From: Dyadobacter beijingensis DSM 21582
GTDB lineage: Bacteria; Bacteroidota; Bacteroidia; Cytophagales; Spirosomataceae
NCBI RefSeq assembly: GCF_000382205.1
Contig: NZ_KB907788.1
Span: 620,001-684,000, forward strand
DNA length: 64,000 nucleotides
Direction: 5' to 3'
The notes beneath the pieces are model-generated. The model saw only the letters and a program-made list of their open reading frames with translations, made no database searches and had not been told where the DNA came from. Position numbers and translations under genes: made by a program. Below are positions 8,367 to 17,069 of the stretch, piece by piece. How positions within the stretch are numbered: position 1 is the stretch's first letter; every line of letters starts with the position of its first letter.

Positions 8367-8822
8367 ATGAAAGCGATACTTTCAATGTTACTCGCAGCCT
8401 CCGTTTTGACGGCTTGTAACACGCAGTCTGACAAGCAGGAAGCAATTTTGAAAGCTCAACAGAAAACCATCGATTCCATGCGCATTGCCATGGAGAAAAA
8501 GGCGATCATAGATTCCATGAACACACTGAACGCCCAGCGCGAGAAAGAGGAAAAGTGGGAAGAGATTGAGAGAAATGAGGCAACAAGCCACACTCAGGCC
8601 GTTTCTCACACAGCTGCACCGGCCGCAGCCCCGGCTAAAAAGAAATGGAGCCATACCGCCAAAGGCGCAGTAGTAGGGGCGGGGACCGGCGCGATTACCG
8701 GTGCGATCGTCAACAAAAAACGTGGTGAAGGTGCATTGATCGGTAGCCTTATCGGCGCCGGGGTAGGTGCCGGTACCGGCGCAATCGTCGACCATAGCGT
8801 CAAAAAACGGAAGCAACAATAA
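8367..8822 (+). CDS. YMGG-like glycine-zipper lipoprotein
   Basis: 151 residues. The N-terminus is a lipoprotein signal with lipobox ASVLTAC (Cys about 17). Then comes a charged, heptad-like helical stretch (residues about 20-75), an Ala/Pro linker, and a C-terminal glycine zipper with repeated GAGTGAITGAIV and GAGVGAGTGAIV helices, ending in a basic tail. Glycine-zipper lipoproteins of this kind pack in or against the outer membrane, and some respond to envelope stress. It is transcribed alone and ends in a bidirectional terminator. Confidence 0.75.
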   Translation: MKAILSMLLAASVLTACNTQSDKQEAILKAQQKTIDSMRIAMEKKAIIDSMNTLNAQREKEEKWEEIERNEATSHTQAVSHTAAPAAAPAKKKWSHTAKGAVVGAGTGAITGAIVNKKRGEGALIGSLIGAGVGAGTGAIVDHSVKKRKQQ

Positions 8823-8846
8823 TCACAAACACGCTGTATAAATAAG

Positions 8847-8873
8847 AAAATGTCGGTCCCCGGGCCGGCATTT
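8847..8873. terminator. bidirectional terminator
   Basis: A hairpin with arms ATGTCGG and CCGGCAT (one G-T pair) has A-rich sequence on the left and T5 on the right. It lies between two convergent genes, so it can serve both. Confidence 0.7.
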
Positions 8874-8874
8874 T

Positions 8875-10347
8875 TCATTTCACGGGTATGGGCGTGAGCA
8901 TTGCCGCATGACCGTGGCGGGGCAGCCTGTACACGTCGCCATTTGTATTTGAAAAATAAATGAACGATTCCGATGGTTTCCTGCCATGCCCGTCCGCCCA
9001 GATCGCGTAAAATCCGTCCTGCGCATGTAGGGGCTTGCGCACGTACGAGTGGTTCATCGGGCTGTTGCGGGTCAGCTGCCTTTCCAGGGCCCACTGTTTG
9101 CCGCCGTCGTCGCTGCGCCACATGGCCACTTCGCCACCCGGATTGTAAGCCTGCGGGCCATCCACGGCCGGGCCCACCACCCGCCAGCTGTCTTTGGAAA
9201 TGTGGTATACCGAGCCCATATCGTAATTGTTGTCCGATGTCGTTACCACATGATGCTCCCAGCCCTGCTTCCCCGGCCGGTAGAGCGTCCATTCGCGGGG
9301 GCCGTTCGCGGGACCGGCTTCGTAGCCCTTGCTGGCGATGACTAGGATGGCGGGTTTGGTTTGCGGATCAAACGTGATGTCGAGCAGGTAGCAGTTTCGT
9401 TTTTCGCTCGCATAGTCATGTACGGTAGCGGCGTTTTGGGGGCTTGTTAATGGCAGCTGCGCCGTTTCGCCATTTATATTCTGCCAGGTTTTGCCAAAAT
9501 CCGACGTTTCGAGGTAATGCAGGTTCGTGCGGTAGTTAAGACCCTTTCCTTTGGGATGGTAGTCGAACGCGACGCCGATCTTGCCGTTCCGTTCCGTACT
9601 GATCTGATAATGTCCTTCCTCGATGTGGGCGAGCACTTTCCATTCGTTCCAGCGCACGCCGTCGCGGGTAGTATTGTAGCCGATCACCCGCTGCCCGGAT
9701 TTGTTGTATTTGGTAAAAAGCGCGATGAAACCTTTGCCCTTCACGTGATAAACCTGGAAATAGGAGAAATTATCAAACGGCCGGGTTTCCCCATTCACCG
9801 TTTCGGTGGCATGAACACGCTCAAAAGCGCTGATATCGAATGGCTTCTTGCTTTTATGAATGTACGATGGACGCGAAATGCCGTGAGAAGTCGAAAAGAT
9901 CCAGATATGACCACGATCATCGATGGAAATCACCGGGTTATCGTGCGCGTCGGTGGTCTTTTTGTCCAGTATCGTGAGCGGGTTCGCCACCTTGCCCGTC
10001 CGGTGATCGAAGTACGAGACATTGTGCATTAATGTGGAATTGGTGCTGTCCGTCCCGCCGAAACAAAAGAATGTTTTATCCACCTGCCGGGCATAGATAG
10101 CAAAAGGTCGGTGATTGGCCGGGTAAACAGCCAGCCCGCCGCTGTATTTGTACACATATTCATCATTCGAAGGCTGGTTCATATACCATATTCCCCGGAA
10201 GCCGTTCGCCTTTTTCATCACCATTTGCGCCTCGGCGAAGTTGCCGTCGGTGTTCTGGGCGGTGGCGGGTGCAGTCAGGAACGTCAGAAATGTCAGGAAG
10301 GTCAGGTATTGTTTTAAATGCGGGCGGGCGTTTTCTGCGGCGGTCAT
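8875..10347 (-). CDS. exported BNR-repeat protein (BNR_4 type)
   Basis: 490 residues from the first ATG (an upstream GTG would add 9). A signal peptide ends near PATAQ; its hydrophobic core is a three-fold LTF repeat. The mature protein starts GFRGIWYMNQPSNDEYVYKYSGG and carries the aspartate-box-like blades of a BNR_4 beta-propeller (for example DDRGHIWIF, SDFGKTW, SDDGGKQW). BNR_4 proteins in this phylum are often glycan-active, including relatives of polysaccharide lyases and sialidase-like enzymes. No SusC/D pair is adjacent, so the substrate cannot be assigned. Confidence 0.75.
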   Translation of the reverse strand: MTAAENARPHLKQYLTFLTFLTFLTAPATAQNTDGNFAEAQMVMKKANGFRGIWYMNQPSNDEYVYKYSGGLAVYPANHRPFAIYARQVDKTFFCFGGTDSTNSTLMHNVSYFDHRTGKVANPLTILDKKTTDAHDNPVISIDDRGHIWIFSTSHGISRPSYIHKSKKPFDISAFERVHATETVNGETRPFDNFSYFQVYHVKGKGFIALFTKYNKSGQRVIGYNTTRDGVRWNEWKVLAHIEEGHYQISTERNGKIGVAFDYHPKGKGLNYRTNLHYLETSDFGKTWQNINGETAQLPLTSPQNAATVHDYASEKRNCYLLDITFDPQTKPAILVIASKGYEAGPANGPREWTLYRPGKQGWEHHVVTTSDNNYDMGSVYHISKDSWRVVGPAVDGPQAYNPGGEVAMWRSDDGGKQWALERQLTRNSPMNHSYVRKPLHAQDGFYAIWADGHGRKPSESFIYFSNTNGDVYRLPRHGHAAMLTPIPVK

Positions 10348-10487
10348 ATTGCGGGCGGTGTAACTGGTGATCACATTGTTTAGTAAAACCGGCGGGGCGT
10401 GTTAGTTACTGATAACAAGCGAAAAATTGCCGCAAATGACCCTTTTCAAAGGCGTTTCGACACCCGTTCCGAATGCGCCGGCTGATC

Positions 10488-10495
10488 TAATTTTG
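10488..10495 (+). promoter_or_regulatory. minus-7 box for the RibD-type reductase gene
   Basis: TAATTTTG fits TAnnTTTG exactly; no clear minus-33 TTTG is visible. A start around 10502 favours the ATG at 10543 as the start codon over a possible one at 10495. Confidence 0.4.
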
Positions 10496-10542
10496 TGTCA
10501 ACACAATCAAAAACTATTCAGACCATTAACTTTTCGAAAACC

Positions 10543-11196
10543 ATGAGAAAGATCATCACCAATACCTTCGCGACATTAGATGGCATTATCCAGGCGCCGG
10601 GCGGACCCGAGGAAGACCGCGCCGGCGGCTTCGAGTTCGGCGGATGGTCGTTTCACTACTGGGACGATGTCATGGGCCAGGTAATGGGCGAGGGGATGAG
10701 CCAGCCGTACGACCTGCTGCTGGGCCGCAAAACCTACGACATTTTCGCCGCACACTGGCCATTCCTGGAAAACGACCCGACGGCAGAGCAGTTTAACGCC
10801 TGCAATAAATACGTGGCTACCCAAACGTTGAAAGACGCCACCTGGCAAAATACCGTGCTGCTCAACGGCGATACCGTGGCACAGGTCAAAGCCCTCAAAG
10901 CCGCCGACGGCATCGATTTGCAGGTGCATGGCAGTGCCGATTTCATCCAGACGCTCCTTCGCCATAACCTGATCGACGAAATGAATATCTGGATCTTTCC
11001 GTTGGTAATTGGTCATGGCAAAAAGCTTTTCGCGGGCGGTACCATTCCATCCAACCTCAAACTGACGAAGCATACCGTGTCGAACACGGGCGTTATCATC
11101 ACCACCTACGTACGTGATGGCGAGATCAAAACGGGTTCTTTTGCATTGGAAGAGCCGAACGAGCTGGAAGCGAAACGGCGGGAAGGAATTGCTTAA
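10543..11196 (+). CDS. dihydrofolate reductase family protein (RibD C-terminal domain)
   Basis: 217 residues starting MRKIITNTFATLDGIIQAPGG, the standard opening of the RibD-C/YyaP-like reductase family. Conserved features include LLLGRKTYD, the glycine-containing LQVHGSADFIQTLL nucleotide-binding stretch and WIFPLVIGHGKKLF. These NAD(P)H-binding proteins resemble bacterial dihydrofolate reductase but rarely have proven substrates. It is a single gene followed by a strong hairpin. The ATG was chosen because it matches the family start and follows the likely promoter. Confidence 0.85.
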   Translation: MRKIITNTFATLDGIIQAPGGPEEDRAGGFEFGGWSFHYWDDVMGQVMGEGMSQPYDLLLGRKTYDIFAAHWPFLENDPTAEQFNACNKYVATQTLKDATWQNTVLLNGDTVAQVKALKAADGIDLQVHGSADFIQTLLRHNLIDEMNIWIFPLVIGHGKKLFAGGTIPSNLKLTKHTVSNTGVIITTYVRDGEIKTGSFALEEPNELEAKRREGIA

Positions 11197-11215
11197 GTGA
11201 CCGTTTTATGAATTG

Positions 11216-11264
11216 AATTTAGCTTGTAAATCTAGCATCGGTTGTTAGCTTTACAAGCTAAATT
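11216..11264 (+). terminator. hairpin, probable terminator
   Basis: A perfect 15-bp inverted repeat (AATTTAGCTTGTAAA with its complement) surrounds a 19-base loop and is followed by TATTTG. It lies between two same-strand genes. The T tract is weak, so it could be an intercistronic hairpin. Confidence 0.6.
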
Positions 11265-11283
11265 TATTTGAAATAGGTGTCGA

Positions 11284-12048
11284 ATGGCCTGGAACCCGAA
11301 AACGTATAACCAATTCAAAACAGAACGCTCGGCGCCGTTTTATGACCTGCTCGCATTACTGAATGTGCAATCAGGGCTGGAAGTGGTCGATCTGGGCTGC
11401 GGTACAGGCGAACTTACGGCCATACTGGCCGAAGCATTACCCGGCGCAAACGTTCTCGGCGTCGATTCGTCGGCGGAAATGCTGGCGGGCTCGCAGCAAA
11501 GCAATGGGAGTACATTGAATTTTGAAAATAGCTCCATTGAAAACCAACTGACAAAGCTTCAACAATGGGATGTCGTGTTTTCCAATGCGGCCCTCCAATG
11601 GGTAACGGACCATGAAGCGCTGTTTCCTCAAATCATTTCCAAAATAAAACCCGGCGGCCAGCTGCTGGTACAAATGCCCGCTCAGCAACACAACATTACT
11701 AACCGTCTGCTCAACGAACTCGCCACGCAAGAACCATACGCGAATTTGTACCAGGGTTGGAACCGCATATCGCCCGTTCTTGAAATCAACCGGTACGCCG
11801 AAATCCTCTTCGAAAACGGCGGCAAATCCATGCAGGTTTTTGAAAAGATATACCCGCTGGTGCTGAGCGATGTGGACGCATTGCTGACCTGGGTTTCCGG
11901 CACGGCACTGATCCCTTACCTCGAACGCCTGCCCGAACCGTTAACCAGCCGCTTCCGGGACGACTACCGCGCATTACTGAGCCAGCAGTTCCCGAAAGCG
12001 CCTGTTTTTTATCCGTTTAAGAGGATACTGATCGCAGCCCGGTTTTGA
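11284..12048 (+). CDS. class I SAM methyltransferase, trans-aconitate methyltransferase-like
   Basis: 254 residues. The opening WNPKTYNQFKTERSAPFYDLL and the SAM-binding loop VVDLGCGTGELT (residues about 37-48), then LGVDSSAEML, WDVVFSNAALQWV and PGGQLLVQMP, follow trans-aconitate 2-methyltransferase (Tam) closely. Tam methylates trans-aconitate to detoxify it. Relatives with the same outline have other acceptors, so the substrate is an inference. Convergent with the NmrA-like gene, with only 3 bases between. Confidence 0.8.
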   Translation: MAWNPKTYNQFKTERSAPFYDLLALLNVQSGLEVVDLGCGTGELTAILAEALPGANVLGVDSSAEMLAGSQQSNGSTLNFENSSIENQLTKLQQWDVVFSNAALQWVTDHEALFPQIISKIKPGGQLLVQMPAQQHNITNRLLNELATQEPYANLYQGWNRISPVLEINRYAEILFENGGKSMQVFEKIYPLVLSDVDALLTWVSGTALIPYLERLPEPLTSRFRDDYRALLSQQFPKAPVFYPFKRILIAARF

Positions 12049-12051
12049 ATA

Positions 12052-12942
12052 CTACCCCTGATATGCCCCCGCGAACCGTTTCGCGAAATCTTCCAGTTTA
12101 AAACTGCCCTTGATTTCCCCACGGTTTTTCCAGTAATCTTCCTGCATTGTGCCGTTTTGCAGCGCCTGGCCCATGTCGCGGTAGAGGCCGGCGAAGCTTT
12201 CGTTCAGGCCGGCTTGGAGCATGCCGTTGTAGGAATCTTCATCGGAAAAGGGGACCCAGGGCAGGCCTTCCTTGCCTATGGCCGCGCCTAATACCGCCGC
12301 AATTTCGGACGGGTGACGCTCGTCGCTGGAGATGTAGGTGATCGTCTGCGGCTCGGTGAATGGGGCGAGCAGTTGTTCGGTGGCTACTTTCGCAATGTCG
12401 TCGGTATCTACCAGGACTAGCTTTTCATCGGTGCTGCCGAAGTTGCTGCCCGCGATGCCTGCCTGCCGGATGAGGCCGATCTGGCTGTACAGGTTGTTGA
12501 AGAAATAGGAAGGACGCAGGATTTTGACCTGCAAACCCGGAATGGCCGCCAGTTTTTCCTCCAAATATCCCAGCGCGTCGATCGGTCCCGCGCCTTGGCG
12601 CAAATGTGCGCCGACGCTGCTCAGAAGCACGATACGCGTAATCCCGGCCGATCGAAGGGCTTGCACATATTTATCGGCCACTTCGCGCTGGAATGCAGCA
12701 TAATCGTTCAGTGAAAAATCGCTCGGGATCATCAGGTAAGCGACGTCGCCGCCCGCAAATGCCGATTCTAGGAAGGCCTCGTCCTGCACCGACCCGATGG
12801 CCGCTTCGGCGCCCAGGTCTTCTATGGGTGCTTTTTTGGAAGGGTTGCTGCTGATAACGGTTACTGAATGACCGGCTGCAATGAGATTTTTGGTGACCGG
12901 CAGACTGATATTACCGAGTGAACCTGTGATGATGTATTTCAT
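12052..12942 (-). CDS. NmrA-like NAD(P)-binding protein
   Basis: 296 residues. The N-terminal Rossmann start is YIITGSLGNISLPVTKNL with SVTVISS after strand 2, then VAYLMIPS and RIVLLSSVGAH, typical of the NmrA/QOR2 branch of atypical short-chain dehydrogenases. The catalytic Tyr-x-x-x-Lys of true dehydrogenases is not evident. It diverges from an HxlR regulator across 79 bases, an arrangement common for HxlR-controlled redox genes, so electrophile or quinone sensing is a reasonable guess. Confidence 0.8.
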   Translation of the reverse strand: MKYIITGSLGNISLPVTKNLIAAGHSVTVISSNPSKKAPIEDLGAEAAIGSVQDEAFLESAFAGGDVAYLMIPSDFSLNDYAAFQREVADKYVQALRSAGITRIVLLSSVGAHLRQGAGPIDALGYLEEKLAAIPGLQVKILRPSYFFNNLYSQIGLIRQAGIAGSNFGSTDEKLVLVDTDDIAKVATEQLLAPFTEPQTITYISSDERHPSEIAAVLGAAIGKEGLPWVPFSDEDSYNGMLQAGLNESFAGLYRDMGQALQNGTMQEDYWKNRGEIKGSFKLEDFAKRFAGAYQG

Positions 12943-12953
12943 GTCGTTTTTGA

Positions 12954-13005
12954 ATTGTTTTTTGATGGGACAAAGCTATATTTGTACTTACTTTTTGACA
13001 AGTAC
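12954..13005 (+). promoter_or_regulatory. hxlR-type promoter with overlapping operator
   Basis: TTG (12955-12957), then 19 bases, then TATATTTG (12977-12984), an exact minus-7 box. Overlapping the box and the predicted start is an inverted repeat GTACTT (12984-12989) with AAGTAC (13000-13005), 10 bases apart. The same sequence also reads as a direct repeat GTACTTAC at 18-bp spacing. This is a likely HxlR binding site controlling both divergent genes. Confidence 0.6.
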
Positions 13006-13021
13006 TTACCCGAGAGTATGT

Positions 13022-13408
13022 ATGACTAAAATTAAAGAAAGCTCCACTTACAATGCGAACCGGGAGATTGTAATGCAGGAATGCCCCGTTACGTATGTGA
13101 TGAACAAGATCGGCGGGCACTGGAAACCGATCATTCTCTACCATCTCCTGGCGGGCAGCAAGCGGTACAGCGAGATCAAGAAGGCGATGCCGCACATCAC
13201 CGAAAAAATGCTCATCCAGCATTTGAAACAGTTGGAAAGCGACGGTTTGCTCATCCGTGAGGCCAAGCCTGTCGTGCCGCCGTTTGTAACTTACACATTG
13301 ACGGAAAGCGGCCGGGAACTCGAATCGGTGATCAATGCGATGGCCGAATGGGCATTCCGTGACATGAAGCGGTCGAAGCGGTTTGAAGCGGAGGAAATGG
13401 CTGTTTAG
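13022..13408 (+). CDS. HxlR-family transcriptional regulator
   Basis: 128 residues with the family hallmarks: CPVTYVMNKIGGHWKPIILYHL, RYSEIKKAMPHITEKML and a wing ending in PPFVTYTLTESGREL. One Cys lies near the N-terminus (about residue 19), where HodR/HypR-type members sense electrophiles. The start was chosen over frames opening further upstream because those would run through the promoter and the divergent gene. It probably regulates itself and the NmrA-like gene. Confidence 0.9.
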   Translation: MTKIKESSTYNANREIVMQECPVTYVMNKIGGHWKPIILYHLLAGSKRYSEIKKAMPHITEKMLIQHLKQLESDGLLIREAKPVVPPFVTYTLTESGRELESVINAMAEWAFRDMKRSKRFEAEEMAV

Positions 13409-13492
13409 TCGGTGTGATTTTTTTGATAAATGCAGGGTCTGCTGACATACTGTTGTCAATTAAAGCCCTAGTTTGCACGCAAAAAGCATGTC

Positions 13493-13903
13493 ATGAAAGT
13501 CCATACCACCAATTACGAAAACACGCTGATCGAGGTCGCCGACGATTGTCCTGCGACTGCGGGCGAAGTACCGCCGGTGAAAGGCGATGTCAAAACCGTC
13601 GCGAACATGCAGTTCGAAATGATCAGCAAAAATCCTTATAAATTCACTTCTGACGACGTCTTGTTCCAGGTTTTCGCGGAGCGGAAAGACCTTACCGAGA
13701 GCGAATTGGAAGAGGCACGGAGACAATTTTTTTCCAAAGGTCAGGCTTGCCTGCGGGCCTCGCCGCTTACCAAACGGTATGGCTGGGGCGTGCACAGTGA
13801 TCAGGAGGGGAAGATCGCGCTATATGCGTGCGATAGTCCGGAGTATAAAAAGTTAAAGGATAGCGACCTGAAAACGGTGAAAGCGATGAAATCGAGCCGG
13901 TAA
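13493..13903 (+). CDS. DUF6157 family protein
   Basis: 136 residues, beginning MKVHTTNYENTLIEVADDCP and containing GQACLRASPLTKRYGWGVHSD, which I recognise as the conserved block of DUF6157. The family is small, cytosolic and of unknown function, usually a stand-alone gene. It is followed by a strong terminator. Confidence 0.8.
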   Translation: MKVHTTNYENTLIEVADDCPATAGEVPPVKGDVKTVANMQFEMISKNPYKFTSDDVLFQVFAERKDLTESELEEARRQFFSKGQACLRASPLTKRYGWGVHSDQEGKIALYACDSPEYKKLKDSDLKTVKAMKSSR

Positions 13904-13955
13904 GGGACGAGTGCTGTGATGGTTAGCGGCAGCACATTCAGTTTGAATATCGGTT

Positions 13956-14008
13956 ATCCGCTCTGAAAATGGCGCACAAGTAAGTGCATTTTCAGAGCGG
14001 ATTTTTTA
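13956..14008 (+). terminator. rho-independent terminator after the DUF6157 gene
   Basis: A perfect 16-bp stem (ATCCGCTCTGAAAATG and its complement at 13987-14002), with a loop that can itself pair GCAC/GTGC, is followed by six T. Confidence 0.9.
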
Positions 14009-14031
14009 ATTTACCAAAAACTATAAACGCC

Positions 14032-14613
14032 ATGAAAGCAAACATCAGAACTATTCAAAACGTCGCGTGGCTGCGCGAAACGCTTCTGTTTTTCCGTAGC
14101 CATTACCTCATCGTACTTGGTCTTGGCCTCATTGCCGCCGTCGGCCGGATAGTACAGCTCGGCGCATTTGGGTCGATTTCTCCCACACTGCACGTAGTCA
14201 TGGAAGTGGTGATCGAATCGGCCCGGATTTTACTTTTCGTATATGCATTGGGCCTCACGCATTTGAAAAAAGGTTTTTTTAGGATAAAACTGATGCTCAC
14301 CAGCGGCAAAGCCTGGAAGGAAAACTGGCAAAAAGCGGTCGTCCGCCTGAGGTCCGAATGGCGGTCGTTGCTCGCAAGTTTTGTGATTTACCTGCTGATC
14401 GCCTGGGTGATCAACCTGCTGATCGACTACACGGCCTACCAGACCTGCCTCTATTACAAACTCAAAATAAACAACATCATCGCCGAACAGTCTTCGGAAT
14501 GGGTGATCATATTGTTTTTTAAGAACCTATCGGTTATTCCTCTCACACTGATTTTCAATGCATTATTCCTGCTCTGGGTGACAGGCAGCGTTTCGGGCCG
14601 TGATAATGCCTGA
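14032..14613 (+). CDS. integral membrane protein, hypothetical
   Basis: 193 residues from the ATG after the terminator; a possible start 48 bases earlier lies inside the terminator stem and is rejected. Four hydrophobic segments are visible (about residues 20-40, 53-73, 115-135 and 165-185), with a basic, Lys/Arg- and Trp-rich loop between the second and third. No family recognised. The racemase gene follows after 26 bases on the same strand. Confidence 0.65.
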   Translation: MKANIRTIQNVAWLRETLLFFRSHYLIVLGLGLIAAVGRIVQLGAFGSISPTLHVVMEVVIESARILLFVYALGLTHLKKGFFRIKLMLTSGKAWKENWQKAVVRLRSEWRSLLASFVIYLLIAWVINLLIDYTAYQTCLYYKLKINNIIAEQSSEWVIILFFKNLSVIPLTLIFNALFLLWVTGSVSGRDNA

Positions 14614-14639
14614 GTTTTTTTAACTACACCAGTACAAAA

Positions 14640-15338
14640 ATGAAGAAGTTAGGTCTCGTAGGCGGTATGAGCTGGGTCTCGACCGTCGATTATTATCGTT
14701 TTATCAACGAGGGTATCAATGCAAAGTTAGGTGGGTTAAACTATGCCGAATGCATGATCTATTCGGTGAATTTCAATGCGTTTGTAAGTAATAACACGGC
14801 CGGTAAATGGGACGACACCTTTCGCATTCTGTTGGATGCCTGCCGGAATCTCGAAAAAGCGGGAGCCGAAGCCATTGTGCTTTGCGCCAATACGGCTCAC
14901 GCCGTTGCCGACCGACTGGAAGCTGAAATTAGCCTTCCGATAATCCATATTGTCACCGCAACCGCCGCGGCTATCCGGCAGGCGGGGCTTCGGAAAGTGG
15001 GGCTGCTTGGAACGAAGTTTACGATGGAAATGGATTTTTATAAAGATAAACTGGTAAGCCTGGGCATTGAACCGATTATTCCCGCTGAGCAGGAAGCCCG
15101 TGATTTCATACAAAACACCCTGCGGGACGAACTGGGAAAGGGCATTATCAGGGACGAGACTAAAAAGGGCTATCTCGCGATCATCGATGAACTGATCGCG
15201 CAGGGCGCAGAGGGGATCATCCTGGGCTGCACCGAAATTCCGGTGGTGCTCAATCAGGACGACGTGCCGGTACCCGTGTTTGATACAACGCGTATCCATT
15301 CCGATGCCGCCGTCGCATTTGCGCTTGATAGCCGATAA
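14640..15338 (+). CDS. aspartate/glutamate racemase family protein
   Basis: 232 residues. The opening KKLGLVGGMSWVSTVDYY and the two catalytic-cysteine blocks, VLCANTAH (about residue 83) and ILGCTEIP (about residue 195), define the PLP-independent Asp/Glu racemase family (RacD/YgeA type). The enzyme interconverts L- and D-amino acids through a two-cysteine mechanism; both cysteines are present. It may supply D-amino acids for cell wall or signalling. The preferred substrate is not readable. Confidence 0.9.
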   Translation: MKKLGLVGGMSWVSTVDYYRFINEGINAKLGGLNYAECMIYSVNFNAFVSNNTAGKWDDTFRILLDACRNLEKAGAEAIVLCANTAHAVADRLEAEISLPIIHIVTATAAAIRQAGLRKVGLLGTKFTMEMDFYKDKLVSLGIEPIIPAEQEARDFIQNTLRDELGKGIIRDETKKGYLAIIDELIAQGAEGIILGCTEIPVVLNQDDVPVPVFDTTRIHSDAAVAFALDSR

Positions 15339-15351
15339 ATGTATTCATAAA

Positions 15352-15387
15352 AAAGCCGGCCGTTCGTGTAAATGGACAGCCGGCTTT
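15352..15387. terminator. bidirectional terminator
   Basis: AAAGCCGGC pairs with GCCGGCTTT around an 18-base loop, with A-rich and T-rich flanks, between the convergent racemase and M81 peptidase genes. Confidence 0.85.
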
Positions 15388-15402
15388 GTATTTCAAATAA
15401 CC

Positions 15403-16974
15403 TTAAAGCGAGTCTGACGACGGCACCAGTTTTGCCTTCAAATCGGGATCTTTCATATCCTTGTCGAGTGGAAACATGGGGCGTTTGATGCGTTTGTACG
15501 GCAACCGCTCCAAATCCTGATCCACGCCGCCCGGCGTGAGGGACAAAATCCAGTCGGCGCGCATGTTGTACAGTTCCGGTTCGAGGTACCCGATTTTCAC
15601 CACCACGATATCCGATTCGCGGGGTTTGAGGCCCAATCTGGTGAAGTCCGCTTCTTTGTGGTAAGGCTTCCGTTTTTTCGTCACAATCACGCGCACGCTG
15701 CCCACTTTGACTACCACTTCCGTTTCCGCATTCACATCACCGTGATGGATCGCTTCCACCGTTCCCACCAAATGCACCGGCGGCGCAAATCGCGCATCGA
15801 CTTTCGCGCCGGCATAGGCATCAATTTTACCGCCAACACCCGCTTTCACGGCAGCCTCCACGAGTTCGGGGCCTGGAATGGATGCATAAATGAGCGAAGG
15901 GCCATTTTCGGGCTGGAATTCAGGGCGTTTCAGGATTTCGGTGATCGTCCAGGTAACGTCGCCTGCACCGCCCGCAGTAGGGTTATCGCCCGAATCACTG
16001 ATAAAAAACGGATGTTTGTTGCTGGCGAGCGCTTTGTTCAATGCCCCTTTGAGATCGTCGGTAGGCGCTACGAATGCGAATTCCTTGCGCACATCCCAGA
16101 AGCTTTTGGCAAGCATTTCGGCGCTTTCGGTCACTTTGGCCTTATCGTCGCCCGTAACCATCACGACGGCGTGGTTACGAGGCTCGTCCGCCCACGCGTA
16201 ACCCACCCACATGGCGGCATCAATCACACCCGGCTGCACGGAAGCAGGTGCTACCTTCGCGTAAAGCGATTTTCCAGGCTCAATGCGGGTACTCGTTTTT
16301 TCGCCGGGAAGCAAGACGGGAACTGGAATCCACGCCTTGTACGCGGGTTTACCCTTCCCGCTTTCGAGACGCGATAGGAGATTGGCAACGGCCCGGCGCT
16401 TGGATTGCATAGCGTCCTCGTGGGGCGCCATCCGGTAGCAGGTAATGAGGTCGGTATGGTGCGCGAGGCGCCACGACACATTGCCGTGCAAATCCATACA
16501 GGTCGAAATGAGCACTTTTTTGCCGATCACCTCGCGAATGCGGGTAATCAGGTCGCCTTCGGGGTCATCCAGCCCCTCAACGCTCATCGCGCCGTGAATA
16601 TCGAAGTACAAGCCGTCGTACGGGCCATTCGTTTTCAGTAATTCCAGCGTCTGCTTCACCAGCGATTCATATGCCGCACGTGTTACCATCCCGCCCGGCA
16701 GCGACTTTCCTACGAGTGCCGGCAGCCATTCCGCGCGCTTCCGCAAACTGGAATCCGCGGCCATGAAGGGGTAGGAGGTAAAGATCTGTTCGCCGTATTT
16801 GGCCTTGAAAGCCGGTTCTTCCGTCCGGGCAGGCGAGAACGTGCTCGACTCGATACCCAGGCCGGCGATCGCAATGCGGGGAAGTGCTTTCAAATTTTTG
16901 TCTTCCCCGGCAAAGGAAAACGCGTGAAATGACGCAACGAAGAAAGAAATGATCAGAGAAAATGTAATTTTCAT
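15403..16974 (-). CDS. exported M81 (MlrC-like) metallopeptidase
   Basis: 523 residues with a signal peptide ending near SFAGE. The mature part has the MlrC pattern: RIAIAGLGIESSTFSP at the start, YFDIHGAMSVEG (metal ligands Asp and His), a DLHGNVS block and SDSGDNPTAGGAGD. The C-terminal MlrC_C domain ends near RMPFP-like basic sequence. M81 enzymes act on small peptides or amidohydrolase-like substrates (MlrC degrades linearised microcystin). It is the last gene after the GH71/99-like gene on the same strand, 95 bases apart, and may belong to that operon. Confidence 0.85.
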   Translation of the reverse strand: MKITFSLIISFFVASFHAFSFAGEDKNLKALPRIAIAGLGIESSTFSPARTEEPAFKAKYGEQIFTSYPFMAADSSLRKRAEWLPALVGKSLPGGMVTRAAYESLVKQTLELLKTNGPYDGLYFDIHGAMSVEGLDDPEGDLITRIREVIGKKVLISTCMDLHGNVSWRLAHHTDLITCYRMAPHEDAMQSKRRAVANLLSRLESGKGKPAYKAWIPVPVLLPGEKTSTRIEPGKSLYAKVAPASVQPGVIDAAMWVGYAWADEPRNHAVVMVTGDDKAKVTESAEMLAKSFWDVRKEFAFVAPTDDLKGALNKALASNKHPFFISDSGDNPTAGGAGDVTWTITEILKRPEFQPENGPSLIYASIPGPELVEAAVKAGVGGKIDAYAGAKVDARFAPPVHLVGTVEAIHHGDVNAETEVVVKVGSVRVIVTKKRKPYHKEADFTRLGLKPRESDIVVVKIGYLEPELYNMRADWILSLTPGGVDQDLERLPYKRIKRPMFPLDKDMKDPDLKAKLVPSSDSL

Positions 16975-17069
16975 ATAATATGTTTTAACAAACAGACTTT
17001 TGGGTTCTATTTTGTTTAAACATAGTGAAAAATGGGGAAAAATGCGGCTTTGCGTTTTTCCGCTATCAA

